Shown here in pieces: positions 32,833 to 41,294 of a stretch of DNA of 64,000 bases. The translations under genes and the position numbers were made by a program. Origin of the DNA: Bacteroidaceae bacterium (GTDB lineage Bacteria > Bacteroidota > Bacteroidia > Bacteroidales > Barnesiellaceae_A); contig JAFUOV010000004.1 in the NCBI GenBank assembly GCA_017481745.1, positions 1 to 64,000 on the forward strand. Direction: 5' to 3'. Numbering within the stretch: position 1 is the stretch's first letter; every line of letters begins with the position of its first letter. A model generated the notes under the pieces. That model was not told where the DNA came from, did not search any database, and worked only from the letters and a program-made list of their open reading frames with translations.

Positions 32833-33333
32833 ATGCATACCTTCGACATCGTCATGTTGGTCCTTTTGGTGATAATGATTATCATCGGGCTTGTGCGTGG
32901 GCTTGTACGCCAGATAGGCGACCTTGTAGCCCTCGTTGCCGGCGTGATTGGTGCCAACCTGTGGGGCAACACATTCTCACTATGGATACAAGCCCATACC
33001 GAATGGTCGCTCATCATCTGCAAGGCATTGGCATACATCGGTGTGTTTCTGCTCATATACCTCACCATCCGATTGGTGGCTCATTTTATAAAAGCCCTCA
33101 CCCAATTGGTGCGATTGGGATGGATTGACTCTATAGCCGGTGGCATTTTTGCAGCCTTCAAGACCGTCCTATTCGCCAGCTTATTGCTGAATTTGGCAAT
33201 CGCTATTACCCCCAATATAGAGTTGTGGCAATCGCCTCAACTCACACAATCGGTGTGTTATGAAAAGATAAAGAGCTTTGCTCCGCAAATGTTCGATATA
33301 CTTGCATCGTATAGCACACAACCAACCACATAA
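32833..33333 (+). CDS. cvpA: CvpA family membrane protein
   Basis: 166 residues from MHTFDIVMLV. An ATG eight codons earlier (32809) would leave almost no leader after the -7 box at 32793-32800, and family members normally begin just before the first helix. Four membrane helices are visible, with the CvpA signature IIIGLVRGLVRQIGDL after helix 1 and RLGWIDSIAGGIFAAFKTVL before helix 4. CvpA is an inner-membrane protein linked to colicin V export and envelope stress; its exact role is unclear. It lies 33 bp upstream of sufB. Confidence 0.85.
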   Translation: MHTFDIVMLVLLVIMIIIGLVRGLVRQIGDLVALVAGVIGANLWGNTFSLWIQAHTEWSLIICKALAYIGVFLLIYLTIRLVAHFIKALTQLVRLGWIDSIAGGIFAAFKTVLFASLLLNLAIAITPNIELWQSPQLTQSVCYEKIKSFAPQMFDILASYSTQPTT

Positions 33334-33366
33334 CCTATTTGTTGAAAAAAGAAGAAGCTATATACA

Positions 33367-34872
33367 ATGTACGATAAAGAGATAGAAAAAGATAAAACAA
33401 CCCCCATACAAGAGTCGGCTACCGACGCCACTCGTAAAGACACAGTGTTGGACGAAGTTACCAACAGCGAGTACAAGTATGGCTTTGTTACCGATATAGA
33501 GACCGACGTTATAGAACGTGGTCTTAACGAAGATGTGGTGCGCCATATCTCCGAGCGTAAGGGTGAGCCCGAGTGGCTTTTGGAGTTCCGCCTGCAAGCC
33601 TACCGTTATTGGACAACCCTCAAGATGCCCACTTGGGCACATCTTGACATACCCGAGATAGACTATCAAGCCATCAGCTACTACGCCGAGCCCAAGACCA
33701 AGAAAGGTCCCGATTCGCTCGACGAGGTAGACCCCGAGTTGCTCAAGACATTCGATAAGTTGGGTATATCGCTCGAAGAGCAGATGCGCCTATCGGGCAT
33801 TGCCGTAGATGCCGTAATGGATAGCGTATCGGTCAAGACCACTTTCCGCGAGAAACTTGCCGAGCTGGGCGTGATATTCTGCTCGATAAGCGAGGCAGTA
33901 AAAGACTACCCCGACTTGGTGCGCAAATACCTCGGTTCGGTAGTATCATACCGCGACAACTACTTTGCAGCCCTCAACTCGGCAGTCTTCAGCGATGGCT
34001 CATTTGTCTATATCCCCAAGGGCGTACGTTGCCCCATGGAGTTATCGACCTACTTCCGCATCAATGCAGCCAACACCGGACAGTTTGAGCGCACACTCAT
34101 CGTAGCCGACGACGACAGCTATGTGAGCTACCTCGAAGGCTGCACAGCCCCCATGCGCGACGAAAACCAGCTACATGCCGCTATCGTAGAGATACGCGTA
34201 CATGAACGCGCCGAGGTAAAATACTCGACCGTACAAAACTGGTATCCCGGCGACAAAGAGGGTCGTGGTGGTATATACAACTTTGTAACCAAACGCGGAT
34301 TGTGCAAAGGCGACAACTCGAAACTATCGTGGACACAAGTAGAAACCGGCTCGGCTATCACATGGAAATACCCCAGCTGTGTTCTTGCCGGCGACAACTC
34401 GGTGGGCGAGTTTTACTCGGTTGCCGTTACCAATAATCACCAACAAGCCGACACCGGCACCAAGATGATACACATAGGCAAGAATACCCGCAGTACTATC
34501 GTTTCGAAAGGTATTTCGGCGGGCAGCAGCCAAAACAGCTATCGCGGATTGGTGCGCGTAACACCCACAGCCGACAATGCCCGCAACTTCACCCAATGCG
34601 ACAGCCTCTTGCTCAGCGACCATTGTGGAGCGCACACTTTCCCCTACATTGATATCAAGAACAACACTGCCGTCATGGAGCATGAGGCAACCACCTCAAA
34701 AATCAATGAAGACCAGATTTTCTACTGCAACCAACGTGGTATCCCCACCGAAGATGCCGTAGGACTTATCGTCAACGGATATGCCAAAGAGGTGATGAAC
34801 AAGTTGCCAATGGAATTTGCCGTAGAAGCACAAAAATTGCTACAAATAACACTCGAAGGCTCGGTAGGATAA
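33367..34872 (+). CDS. sufB: Fe-S cluster assembly scaffold protein SufB
   Basis: 501 residues, full length. It has [12 protein letters not shown] and a core beta-helix with VPIPKG-like [19 protein letters not shown], then [20 protein letters not shown] and [13 protein letters not shown]. Near the C-terminus are [19 protein letters not shown] (with the conserved Cys) and [18 protein letters not shown]. It acts with SufC and SufD to build iron-sulfur clusters. Here sufC and sufD do not follow: the next gene, overlapping by 1 bp, is an SMR transporter. The partners must be elsewhere in the genome. Confidence 0.95.
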   Translation: MYDKEIEKDKTTPIQESATDATRKDTVLDEVTNSEYKYGFVTDIETDVIERGLNEDVVRHISERKGEPEWLLEFRLQAYRYWTTLKMPTWAHLDIPEIDYQAISYYAEPKTKKGPDSLDEVDPELLKTFDKLGISLEEQMRLSGIAVDAVMDSVSVKTTFREKLAELGVIFCSISEAVKDYPDLVRKYLGSVVSYRDNYFAALNSAVFSDGSFVYIPKGVRCPMELSTYFRINAANTGQFERTLIVADDDSYVSYLEGCTAPMRDENQLHAAIVEIRVHERAEVKYSTVQNWYPGDKEGRGGIYNFVTKRGLCKGDNSKLSWTQVETGSAITWKYPSCVLAGDNSVGEFYSVAVTNNHQQADTGTKMIHIGKNTRSTIVSKGISAGSSQNSYRGLVRVTPTADNARNFTQCDSLLLSDHCGAHTFPYIDIKNNTAVMEHEATTSKINEDQIFYCNQRGIPTEDAVGLIVNGYAKEVMNKLPMEFAVEAQKLLQITLEGSVG

Positions 34873-35195
34873 TGAATTGGATTACACTTATCATTGCAGG
34901 CTGTTTTGAGGTAGCATTTACCTTCTGCTTGGGAAAGACAAGAGGAGCAACCGGCTTGGAGTTCTACCTATGGGGTGCAGGATTTCTTGTTGCCACCTTC
35001 TTGAGTATGTATCTTCTGGCACGAGCATCGCAAACCCTGCCACTCGGAACAGCATACGCTGTATGGACCGGTATTGGTGCCGTAGGAACAGTGTTGTTGG
35101 GGATTTTTGTCTTTAAAGAGCCTGTTTCGGTAGGTCGTATTTTCTTCCTTTTTACCCTTATAGCATCTATTATAGGGCTCAAAATCGTATCATAA
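34872..35195 (+). CDS. SMR family transporter, SugE/Gdx-like
   Basis: 107 residues, four membrane helices. The proton/substrate-coupling glutamate is Glu13 (AGCFEVAFTFCLGK), and LPLGTAYAVWTGIGAVGT (about 57-74) is the SugE-type signature, pointing to the guanidinium exporter branch rather than EmrE. The residue after the glutamate cluster that is usually Trp in SugE is Phe16 here. Its start overlaps the sufB stop (TAATG), so it depends on sufB translation. It overlaps folK convergently by 6 bp. Confidence 0.88.
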   Translation: MNWITLIIAGCFEVAFTFCLGKTRGATGLEFYLWGAGFLVATFLSMYLLARASQTLPLGTAYAVWTGIGAVGTVLLGIFVFKEPVSVGRIFFLFTLIASIIGLKIVS

Positions 35196-35654
35196 AGCTT
35201 CACAAAGAGCTCTTGCTGTACGATTGAGGATGGGGTGTACCCAATCGGGGGCTATCTCGCACAACGATTCCAACACAAAACGCCGCACATGCATACGCGG
35301 ATGTGGCAACGTGAGTGTCGGTGTATCGCACACAACATCGTCGCAAGCCACTATATCAATATCGAGTGTGCGGTCGCAATAGGAGCCATCGGGGTTGCGG
35401 TGCGTATGGCAACCCATGTCGAGTTCTATCCGATGCGTAACCTCCAACATAGCGAGTGGCGACAGGTCGCTCTCGACAGCCACAACAACATTTATAAAAA
35501 GATTGTCCGACTCAAATCCCTCGGCAACCGTTTTGTACATCGACGAGCAAGCTACGACCTTGCCGGCACGTTGCCCCAACAAATCAATTGCCCGGTTTAT
35601 GTAAAATTCTTTTTCGCCAATATTAGAGCCTAATCCAAGATAAAAAAGTTTCAT
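35190..35654 (-). CDS. folK: HPPK: hydroxymethyldihydropterin pyrophosphokinase
   Basis: 154 residues. The family motifs LGLGSNIGEK at the N-terminus and DRTLDIDIVA with LPHPRMHVRRFVLE in the second half are clear. It transfers pyrophosphate from ATP to 6-hydroxymethyl-7,8-dihydropterin in folate synthesis. It is a single gene on the minus strand, its 3' end overlapping the SMR gene. Confidence 0.95.
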   Translation of the reverse strand: MKLFYLGLGSNIGEKEFYINRAIDLLGQRAGKVVACSSMYKTVAEGFESDNLFINVVVAVESDLSPLAMLEVTHRIELDMGCHTHRNPDGSYCDRTLDIDIVACDDVVCDTPTLTLPHPRMHVRRFVLESLCEIAPDWVHPILNRTARALCEAL

Positions 35655-35867
35655 AAAAACCTATTTACAAAGTGTTGTAGCAATATCTTTCAAGCACAAA
35701 GTTATCTAAAAAATTTATTTTGACAACAAATTGGTTATATTTTTTCGGAAAAATATATACCAATACATGCCACAGATTTGACAGAAAAGCTATACCTTTA
35801 CACTCGAATTTGAAAGACTCACAATCGTACTTTTCAACACCGTTTTTTTAACCTTAAAAGGAGAGCA

Positions 35868-38267
35868 ATGGAGACTAAAACCATTACCATTATCAAGCGC
35901 GATGGCGCAAGCGAAGCATTCTCAATAGAGAAGATAAGACGTGCTATCGAGAAAGCCTATCGTGCCGGCAACATCAACGACGATACAACCATCAATCAAG
36001 TGGCAGAACGCGTGATGCAAAACATCACCACCGAGCAAGTAAGTGTCGAGCAGATACAAGACCTTGTAGAAAAAGAGTTGATGCGCGTCAACCCCGACAT
36101 CGCCAAGCGATACATTATATATCGTGAATGGCGTACCATCGAGCGCGACAAACGCACCTCGATGAAGCACGTGATGGATGGTATCGTTTCGGTAGAGAAA
36201 AACGATGTAAACTTGAGCAACGCCAATATGTCGTCGCACACCCCCGCCGGACAGATGATGACATTTGCCTCGGAGGTTACAAAAGACTATGCCTACAAAT
36301 ACTTGGTAGGTGTACGATATGCCCGAGCTCATAAAAACGGTGATATTCACATTCACGACCTCGACTACTATCCCACCAAGACAACAACTTGTACGCAATA
36401 CGATTTGGACGATATTTTCAGTCGCGGTTTCCACACCAAGAACGGAACAGTACGCCCGCCTCAGTCTATACTGAGCTACGCCACATTGGCTACTATCATA
36501 TTCCAAACCAACCAAAATGAGCAACATGGCGGACAATCTATCCCCGCATTCGACCACTTCATGGCACCGGGTGTGATAAAGAGTTTCCGCAAACACTTCA
36601 TCGACAACATTTCATTCCTTGCCGAGCTGAAAGGAGGTAAGAAAGAGGTTGATTTGAAAGAGGCTTTCAACCAAGCCATCACCACAATAGCCGAGAATGA
36701 CGAGCAGAGCCAACGCGTTCTTACCGTACTTGCCAACGAGGGGCTGGAGATTACAGCCGACGAGTTGCACAAACTATGGCAACACAGCCACGAGACAACT
36801 CGCAAAGACACCCACCAAGCTATGGAGGGACTCATACACAACCTCAACACCATGCACTCGCGCGGTGGCAATCAAGTAGTGTTCAGTTCTATCAACTACG
36901 GTACAGACACATCTGCCGAGGGTCGTATGGTCATTCGCGAGTTGTTGGCATCGACAGTCAAGGGCTTGGGTACAGGCGAAGTGCCGGTATTCCCCATACA
37001 GATTTTCAAGATAAAAGAGGGTATATCCTATTCTGAAGCCGACTATAACAAGGCACTCGAGAACATCGAAGATGCCATGGCAGGAAAGATAGCTTTTGAA
37101 GCGCCCAACTTCGACCTGTTATTGCAAGCCTGTCGCACCACATCGACATCGTTGTTCCCCAACTTCCTCTTCCTCGACACAGCCTACAATCAGCACGAAG
37201 ATTGGCGTGCCGACGACCCCAATCGTTTCCGCTACGAAGTTGCTACAATGGGATGCCGCACACGTGTGTTTGAAAACCTCAACGGCATAAAGAGCTCGTG
37301 GGGACGAGGCAACCTTTCGTTCACCTCGATGAATATGCCACGCCTTGCCATAGAAGCTCGTCGCGAAGCCGAGGAGCTGCATCCCTACGACGACAAGCAT
37401 GTGGTACGCAAAGAGGCTCGCATCATCTTCCTCGAGAAAGTGCGTGTCATGGCAGCCATGATAGCCGAGCAATTATACGAACGCTACCAATACCAACGCA
37501 CAGCCCTCGCTCGACAGTTCCCCTTCATGATGGGCAACGATGTGTGGAAAGGCGGCATGCAACTCGCACCCAACGACGAGGTGGGCGATGTGTTGCTGTC
37601 GGGCACATTGGGTATAGGCTTTATTGGCGGACACAACGCCATGGTGGCTATCTACGACGAGGGTCATGCCCATAGCCAAGAGGCATGGAACACTCTATAC
37701 GATGCCATACAAGTAATGAACACTGTTGTTGAGGAGTATAAATTGCGCTACGGACTCAACTACTCGGTATTGGCAACACCCGCCGAGGGTCTGTCGGGTC
37801 GCTTTACCAAGATGGACAAGCAACGCTATGGCGAGATACCAGGCGTAACCGACCGCGACTACTACGTAAACTCGTTCCACATCGACGTGAAAGAGCCCAT
37901 CAGCATCGTCGACAAGATAAAGAAAGAAGCCCCCTTCCACGCCATCACTCGTGGCGGACACATTACTTATGTCGAGCTCGACGGCGAGGCAAAGAAGAAC
38001 GTCGTTGTCATACTCAAGATTGTCAAGGTAATGCAAGACGAGGGCGTAGGCTACGGTTCTATCAACCACCCCATCGACACTTGTCGCCACTGCGGATATA
38101 AGGGCGTAATATACAGCAACTGCCCTGTTTGTCAAGGAGAGGACATCATGCGCATGCGCCGCATCACAGGCTACCTCACCGGCAGCCTCGAAACATGGAA
38201 CTCTGCCAAACAAGCCGAAGAACGAGACCGCGTAAAACACAGCCAATGCAAAGGCTCAGAGTTATAA
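35868..38267 (+). CDS. nrdD: Anaerobic ribonucleoside-triphosphate reductase
   Basis: 799 residues. An N-terminal ATP-cone (about 5-95: IIKRDGASEAFSIEKIRRAI) precedes the class III catalytic barrel. A C-terminal zinc site is visible in TCRHCGYKG and SNCPVCQGE. The glycyl-radical site is RRITGYLTGS near residue 770. It reduces NTPs to dNTPs without oxygen. nrdG overlaps its end by 22 bp, so activase and reductase are made together. A gap of 213 bp upstream has no full consensus promoter; TACCTTTA at 35793-35800 is the best candidate. Confidence 0.96.
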   Translation: METKTITIIKRDGASEAFSIEKIRRAIEKAYRAGNINDDTTINQVAERVMQNITTEQVSVEQIQDLVEKELMRVNPDIAKRYIIYREWRTIERDKRTSMKHVMDGIVSVEKNDVNLSNANMSSHTPAGQMMTFASEVTKDYAYKYLVGVRYARAHKNGDIHIHDLDYYPTKTTTCTQYDLDDIFSRGFHTKNGTVRPPQSILSYATLATIIFQTNQNEQHGGQSIPAFDHFMAPGVIKSFRKHFIDNISFLAELKGGKKEVDLKEAFNQAITTIAENDEQSQRVLTVLANEGLEITADELHKLWQHSHETTRKDTHQAMEGLIHNLNTMHSRGGNQVVFSSINYGTDTSAEGRMVIRELLASTVKGLGTGEVPVFPIQIFKIKEGISYSEADYNKALENIEDAMAGKIAFEAPNFDLLLQACRTTSTSLFPNFLFLDTAYNQHEDWRADDPNRFRYEVATMGCRTRVFENLNGIKSSWGRGNLSFTSMNMPRLAIEARREAEELHPYDDKHVVRKEARIIFLEKVRVMAAMIAEQLYERYQYQRTALARQFPFMMGNDVWKGGMQLAPNDEVGDVLLSGTLGIGFIGGHNAMVAIYDEGHAHSQEAWNTLYDAIQVMNTVVEEYKLRYGLNYSVLATPAEGLSGRFTKMDKQRYGEIPGVTDRDYYVNSFHIDVKEPISIVDKIKKEAPFHAITRGGHITYVELDGEAKKNVVVILKIVKVMQDEGVGYGSINHPIDTCRHCGYKGVIYSNCPVCQGEDIMRMRRITGYLTGSLETWNSAKQAEERDRVKHSQCKGSEL

Positions 38268-38755
38268 ATGTATATCCCGAAACAATAGCCGACGGATATG
38301 GCTTGCGCTATGCCATCTACTTGGCAGGGTGCAGACACGCCTGCCCCGGCTGTCACAACCCCGAGAGTTGGTCGCCCACTGCCGGCGAACCACTCACCGA
38401 GGAACTCTTTGCACGCATAACAGAAACCATAAATAACGACCCGCTACTCGACGGCATCACGCTGTCGGGTGGCGATCCTTTTTACAACCCCGAGGCTCTA
38501 CTCGAGCTGTTGGTGCGCCTCAAGAACGAAACACGACAGAACATTTGGTGTTACACAGGGTTCACCTACGAGGCACTACTGAAAGAACAAATCACTCGCG
38601 ACTGCCTGCGACACATCGACACACTTGTCGACGGACCCTTCGTGCAACACCTTCACGACCCGGCGCTACACTTCCGCGGCAGCTCCAATCAACGCATACT
38701 GCACCTTCACCCGGGTGCCACCACCATAGCCAACGAGGGCGGATACCGACCTTGA
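38246..38755 (+). CDS. nrdG: Anaerobic RNR activating protein
   Basis: 169 residues from MQRLRVINVYPE; the longer frame lies inside nrdD and is rejected. Radical SAM cluster AGCRHACPGCHN (CxxxCxxC) and the glycine-rich SAM motif ITLSGGDPF. It makes the glycyl radical on NrdD. The stop codon is TGA. Confidence 0.95.
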   Translation: MQRLRVINVYPETIADGYGLRYAIYLAGCRHACPGCHNPESWSPTAGEPLTEELFARITETINNDPLLDGITLSGGDPFYNPEALLELLVRLKNETRQNIWCYTGFTYEALLKEQITRDCLRHIDTLVDGPFVQHLHDPALHFRGSSNQRILHLHPGATTIANEGGYRP

Positions 38756-38771
38756 CAATTATAACAAGTAT

Positions 38772-39896
38772 TTATACCGACAATTTACGCCAAGCAGCAA
38801 GGACTTCTATCGCATCGGCGACATCATCGACCAGCGATAGTATGAGGTTGCGATATCTGCCTTGAGAGAGCAGCTCCTGCAAGAAGGGATAGACGGGTGT
38901 CTGTGCAGTCCAATATTGTGTGTCGAGGAAAATCATGGGGCTGGCATAGCCAAACGTTTCGTAATGGTTTTGTGCCGCATCTTGAAATATCTCTTGCATT
39001 GTTCCGGCACTGCCGGGAGCAAAAATCACACCGCCCTTGGCAATGGTGAGCAAGCCGTCTTCGCGAATACTATTGTCAAAATACTTGGCTATATGGGCTG
39101 CAAACGGAGTTGCCGGCTCATGACCATAGAACCATGTGGGCACACCTATATCGTGGGTTTCTTGCTGTCGTGGGAAGGTTTTTATCACATCAAAAGCGGT
39201 TGATAACCAGCCGGCGTCTTTGTACGAAGGTGCTTGGGCAAGGATTTGCAAGGCGTGGAGTAAATCGCTATCGGGACGATGCGCCATATATGCGCCCAAA
39301 TGCGTTGCCTCCATTGCACCGGGACCGCCACCACTCACCACGAGCTTGCCTTGTTCGGTCAGTCGGCGAGCTATTTGAGCCACCCTTCTGTAACACTCGT
39401 CGGTGCGCAACAACGAGTGCCCTCCCATCACCGCTACGACGTCGCGCTCGTCATAATGCGCCAGCACGTCGTGCAAGGCATCGCTTATCGAGTGGTCGTG
39501 TAGGGTGCGGGTAAGCGTCTCCTTTATATCTTTTGCTGTCTTTCCTTTCGCCAGGTAGTGCTTATACACAAGCGCATCATAACAATGCTCATAAGATTGC
39601 ATATCGTGAGGCTCATACCCCTCGTACAAGGTATCGGCGGTATATAGTGCTGCCGGAAACACCTTATAAGGAGCATCTATACAAGGAAAAACAATGCAAT
39701 TGCAACGCAAACGGTGCTGCATATCGTCGGGTATATTACACCCCAAGAAAATACAATCGTCGAATGTTGTCGTAGGAGCAAGTGGCGATATGCCGAAGTC
39801 GATACACTGAAAAGCATAATGTTGCAACACACCGTCGTGGGCTGCGAGTGTGGTAAGGTTGTCAAGACTCTCTATTTCGATATAGCGACTGCTCAT
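38772..39896 (-). CDS. LOG-family nucleotide monophosphate nucleosidase-like protein
   Basis: 374 residues. The C-terminal 230 residues are a Rossmann LOG domain with VAVMGGHSLLRTDECY, VVSGGGPGAMEATHLG and FAPGSAGTMQEIFQ, the last matching PGxxGTxxE. The first 130 residues are an extra domain unique to the longer PpnN-like members. LOG enzymes cleave the N-glycosidic bond of nucleoside monophosphates; PpnN-type proteins respond to (p)ppGpp, which is possible here but not visible. It is convergent with nrdG (16 bp gap) and 11 bp downstream of manC. Confidence 0.85.
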   Translation of the reverse strand: MSSRYIEIESLDNLTTLAAHDGVLQHYAFQCIDFGISPLAPTTTFDDCIFLGCNIPDDMQHRLRCNCIVFPCIDAPYKVFPAALYTADTLYEGYEPHDMQSYEHCYDALVYKHYLAKGKTAKDIKETLTRTLHDHSISDALHDVLAHYDERDVVAVMGGHSLLRTDECYRRVAQIARRLTEQGKLVVSGGGPGAMEATHLGAYMAHRPDSDLLHALQILAQAPSYKDAGWLSTAFDVIKTFPRQQETHDIGVPTWFYGHEPATPFAAHIAKYFDNSIREDGLLTIAKGGVIFAPGSAGTMQEIFQDAAQNHYETFGYASPMIFLDTQYWTAQTPVYPFLQELLSQGRYRNLILSLVDDVADAIEVLAAWRKLSV

Positions 39897-39907
39897 CGGG
39901 CATCCGA

Positions 39908-40984
39908 TTAATTATATTTACCGTCAAACTTCACCATTGCATCGTTGAAGAATTGACGTATACGCTTCTCGTTGTCGCGTGGGCATATCAACAACACATC
40001 GCCCGACTCTGCCACCAGAAAATCGTCAAGACCATCTACAACCACCAATTTGTTGCTTTCGACAGCTATGATATTGTTTTTGCTGTCGTACATGAGAGTT
40101 TTGCACTTCTGGGTAACGTTGCCTTGTTCGGTCTTGGGCGATATATCGTATAGTCCATTCCACGTACCTATATCACTCCACCCCAAGTTGGCACAGATAA
40201 CACAAGCATTATCGGCCTTTTCCATCACTGCAAAGTCGATAGAAATAGCCACGCACTGCTCATAAACATTATCTATCGTAGCTTTTTCGCGAGGAGTAAG
40301 AATGTCGTGCTCTGCCTGCTCGAACAACGCTGTAATCTCGGGCAGATGCAATCGCAAAGCCTCTACAATAGTGGAAGCGTTCCACAAGAACATACCCGAA
40401 TTCCAGAAAAACTCACCGCTGTCAACAAGCACTTTTGCCATTTCATAGTCGGGTTTTTCAACAAAAGTCTTTACATGACTTATGCCCTCACCCCAAGAAT
40501 CGCCCACCTGTATATATCCATAACCCGTCTCGGGGCGGTTAGGTGTAATACCGATGGTGAGCAAGCGGTTGTTGGCAGCAACAAAATCGAAACCTCGTTC
40601 TATGACACGCTCAAACTCCTCCTCACGAAAGATGATATGGTCGCAAGGAGTAACCAACATCACCGCATCGGGGTTGAGCTTGCGTATATGATAGGTAGCC
40701 CACGCTATACAAGGGGCAGTATTGCGACGAAGCCCCTCAAGCAAAATATTGTTGCGCGGCACTTCGGGAAGTTGTTGATATGTTAGCGAGGCATACTCCT
40801 CGTTGGTAACTATAAAAATATTCTCGGCAGGAATGATGCGCGATATACGATCGTATGTCATCTGCAATAATGTGCGCCCTCTGCCAAAGAAGTCGAGAAA
40901 CTGCTTAGGGCACGATGTGCGGCTCAAGGGCCAGAAACGGCTGCCCACACCACCACTCATTATTATACAATATCGGTTTTTCAT
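39908..40984 (-). CDS. manC: Mannose-1-phosphate guanylyltransferase
   Basis: 358 residues. Nucleotidyltransferase motifs: MSGGVGSRFWPLSRTSCPKQ at the start, VTPCDHII, HVKTFVEKPDYE and NLGWSDIGTW. It makes GDP-mannose from mannose 1-phosphate and GTP for surface polysaccharide. It lacks the C-terminal isomerase domain of the bifunctional enzymes. It is transcribed with the LOG gene and diverges from the amylase gene. Confidence 0.93.
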   Translation of the reverse strand: MKNRYCIIMSGGVGSRFWPLSRTSCPKQFLDFFGRGRTLLQMTYDRISRIIPAENIFIVTNEEYASLTYQQLPEVPRNNILLEGLRRNTAPCIAWATYHIRKLNPDAVMLVTPCDHIIFREEEFERVIERGFDFVAANNRLLTIGITPNRPETGYGYIQVGDSWGEGISHVKTFVEKPDYEMAKVLVDSGEFFWNSGMFLWNASTIVEALRLHLPEITALFEQAEHDILTPREKATIDNVYEQCVAISIDFAVMEKADNACVICANLGWSDIGTWNGLYDISPKTEQGNVTQKCKTLMYDSKNNIIAVESNKLVVVDGLDDFLVAESGDVLLICPRDNEKRIRQFFNDAMVKFDGKYN

Positions 40985-41067
40985 GATACTAAAATTTGTT
41001 CCTATGGTAGGGAGTGCTAATTTACGATATTTTTTACAACTATCACGCGGGTAATCTCTTTTTTACT

Positions 41068-41135
41068 CAATGTTTAACAACATAAATCATTATATAGTGT
41101 AAATTATACTATAAGCTCCTATTTGTTAAACATTG
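41068..41135. promoter_or_regulatory. Paired operator-like palindromes before the amylase gene
   Basis: CAATGTTTAACAA (41068-41080) and its exact inverse TTGTTAAACATTG (41123-41135) form a 13-bp inverted repeat. Each arm is itself a small palindrome (TGTT-T-AACA, TGTT-A-AACA), and the centres are 53 bp apart, close to five helical turns. Between them TATAGTGTAA-a-TTATACTATA (41093-41113) is a third, imperfect palindrome. The spacing suits a looping repressor, but no regulator gene lies alongside. The 310-bp gap (40985-41294) contains no gene, and no full TAnnTTTG promoter is clear; TTTATTTG near 41222-41229 is the best -7 candidate for the amylase. Confidence 0.55.
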
Positions 41136-41294
41136 CAAATTACACGAATATACGGAAACGTTTGCACAATTTTAAGGCATTTTAGAATATACAAAAATTT
41201 CTGCAAACCAGATATTTATAGTTTATTTGCGCCACAAAAAGGTAAAAAAGAGACATTTAATAAACCGCAATTCATAAACTTATCTAAATCAAAC

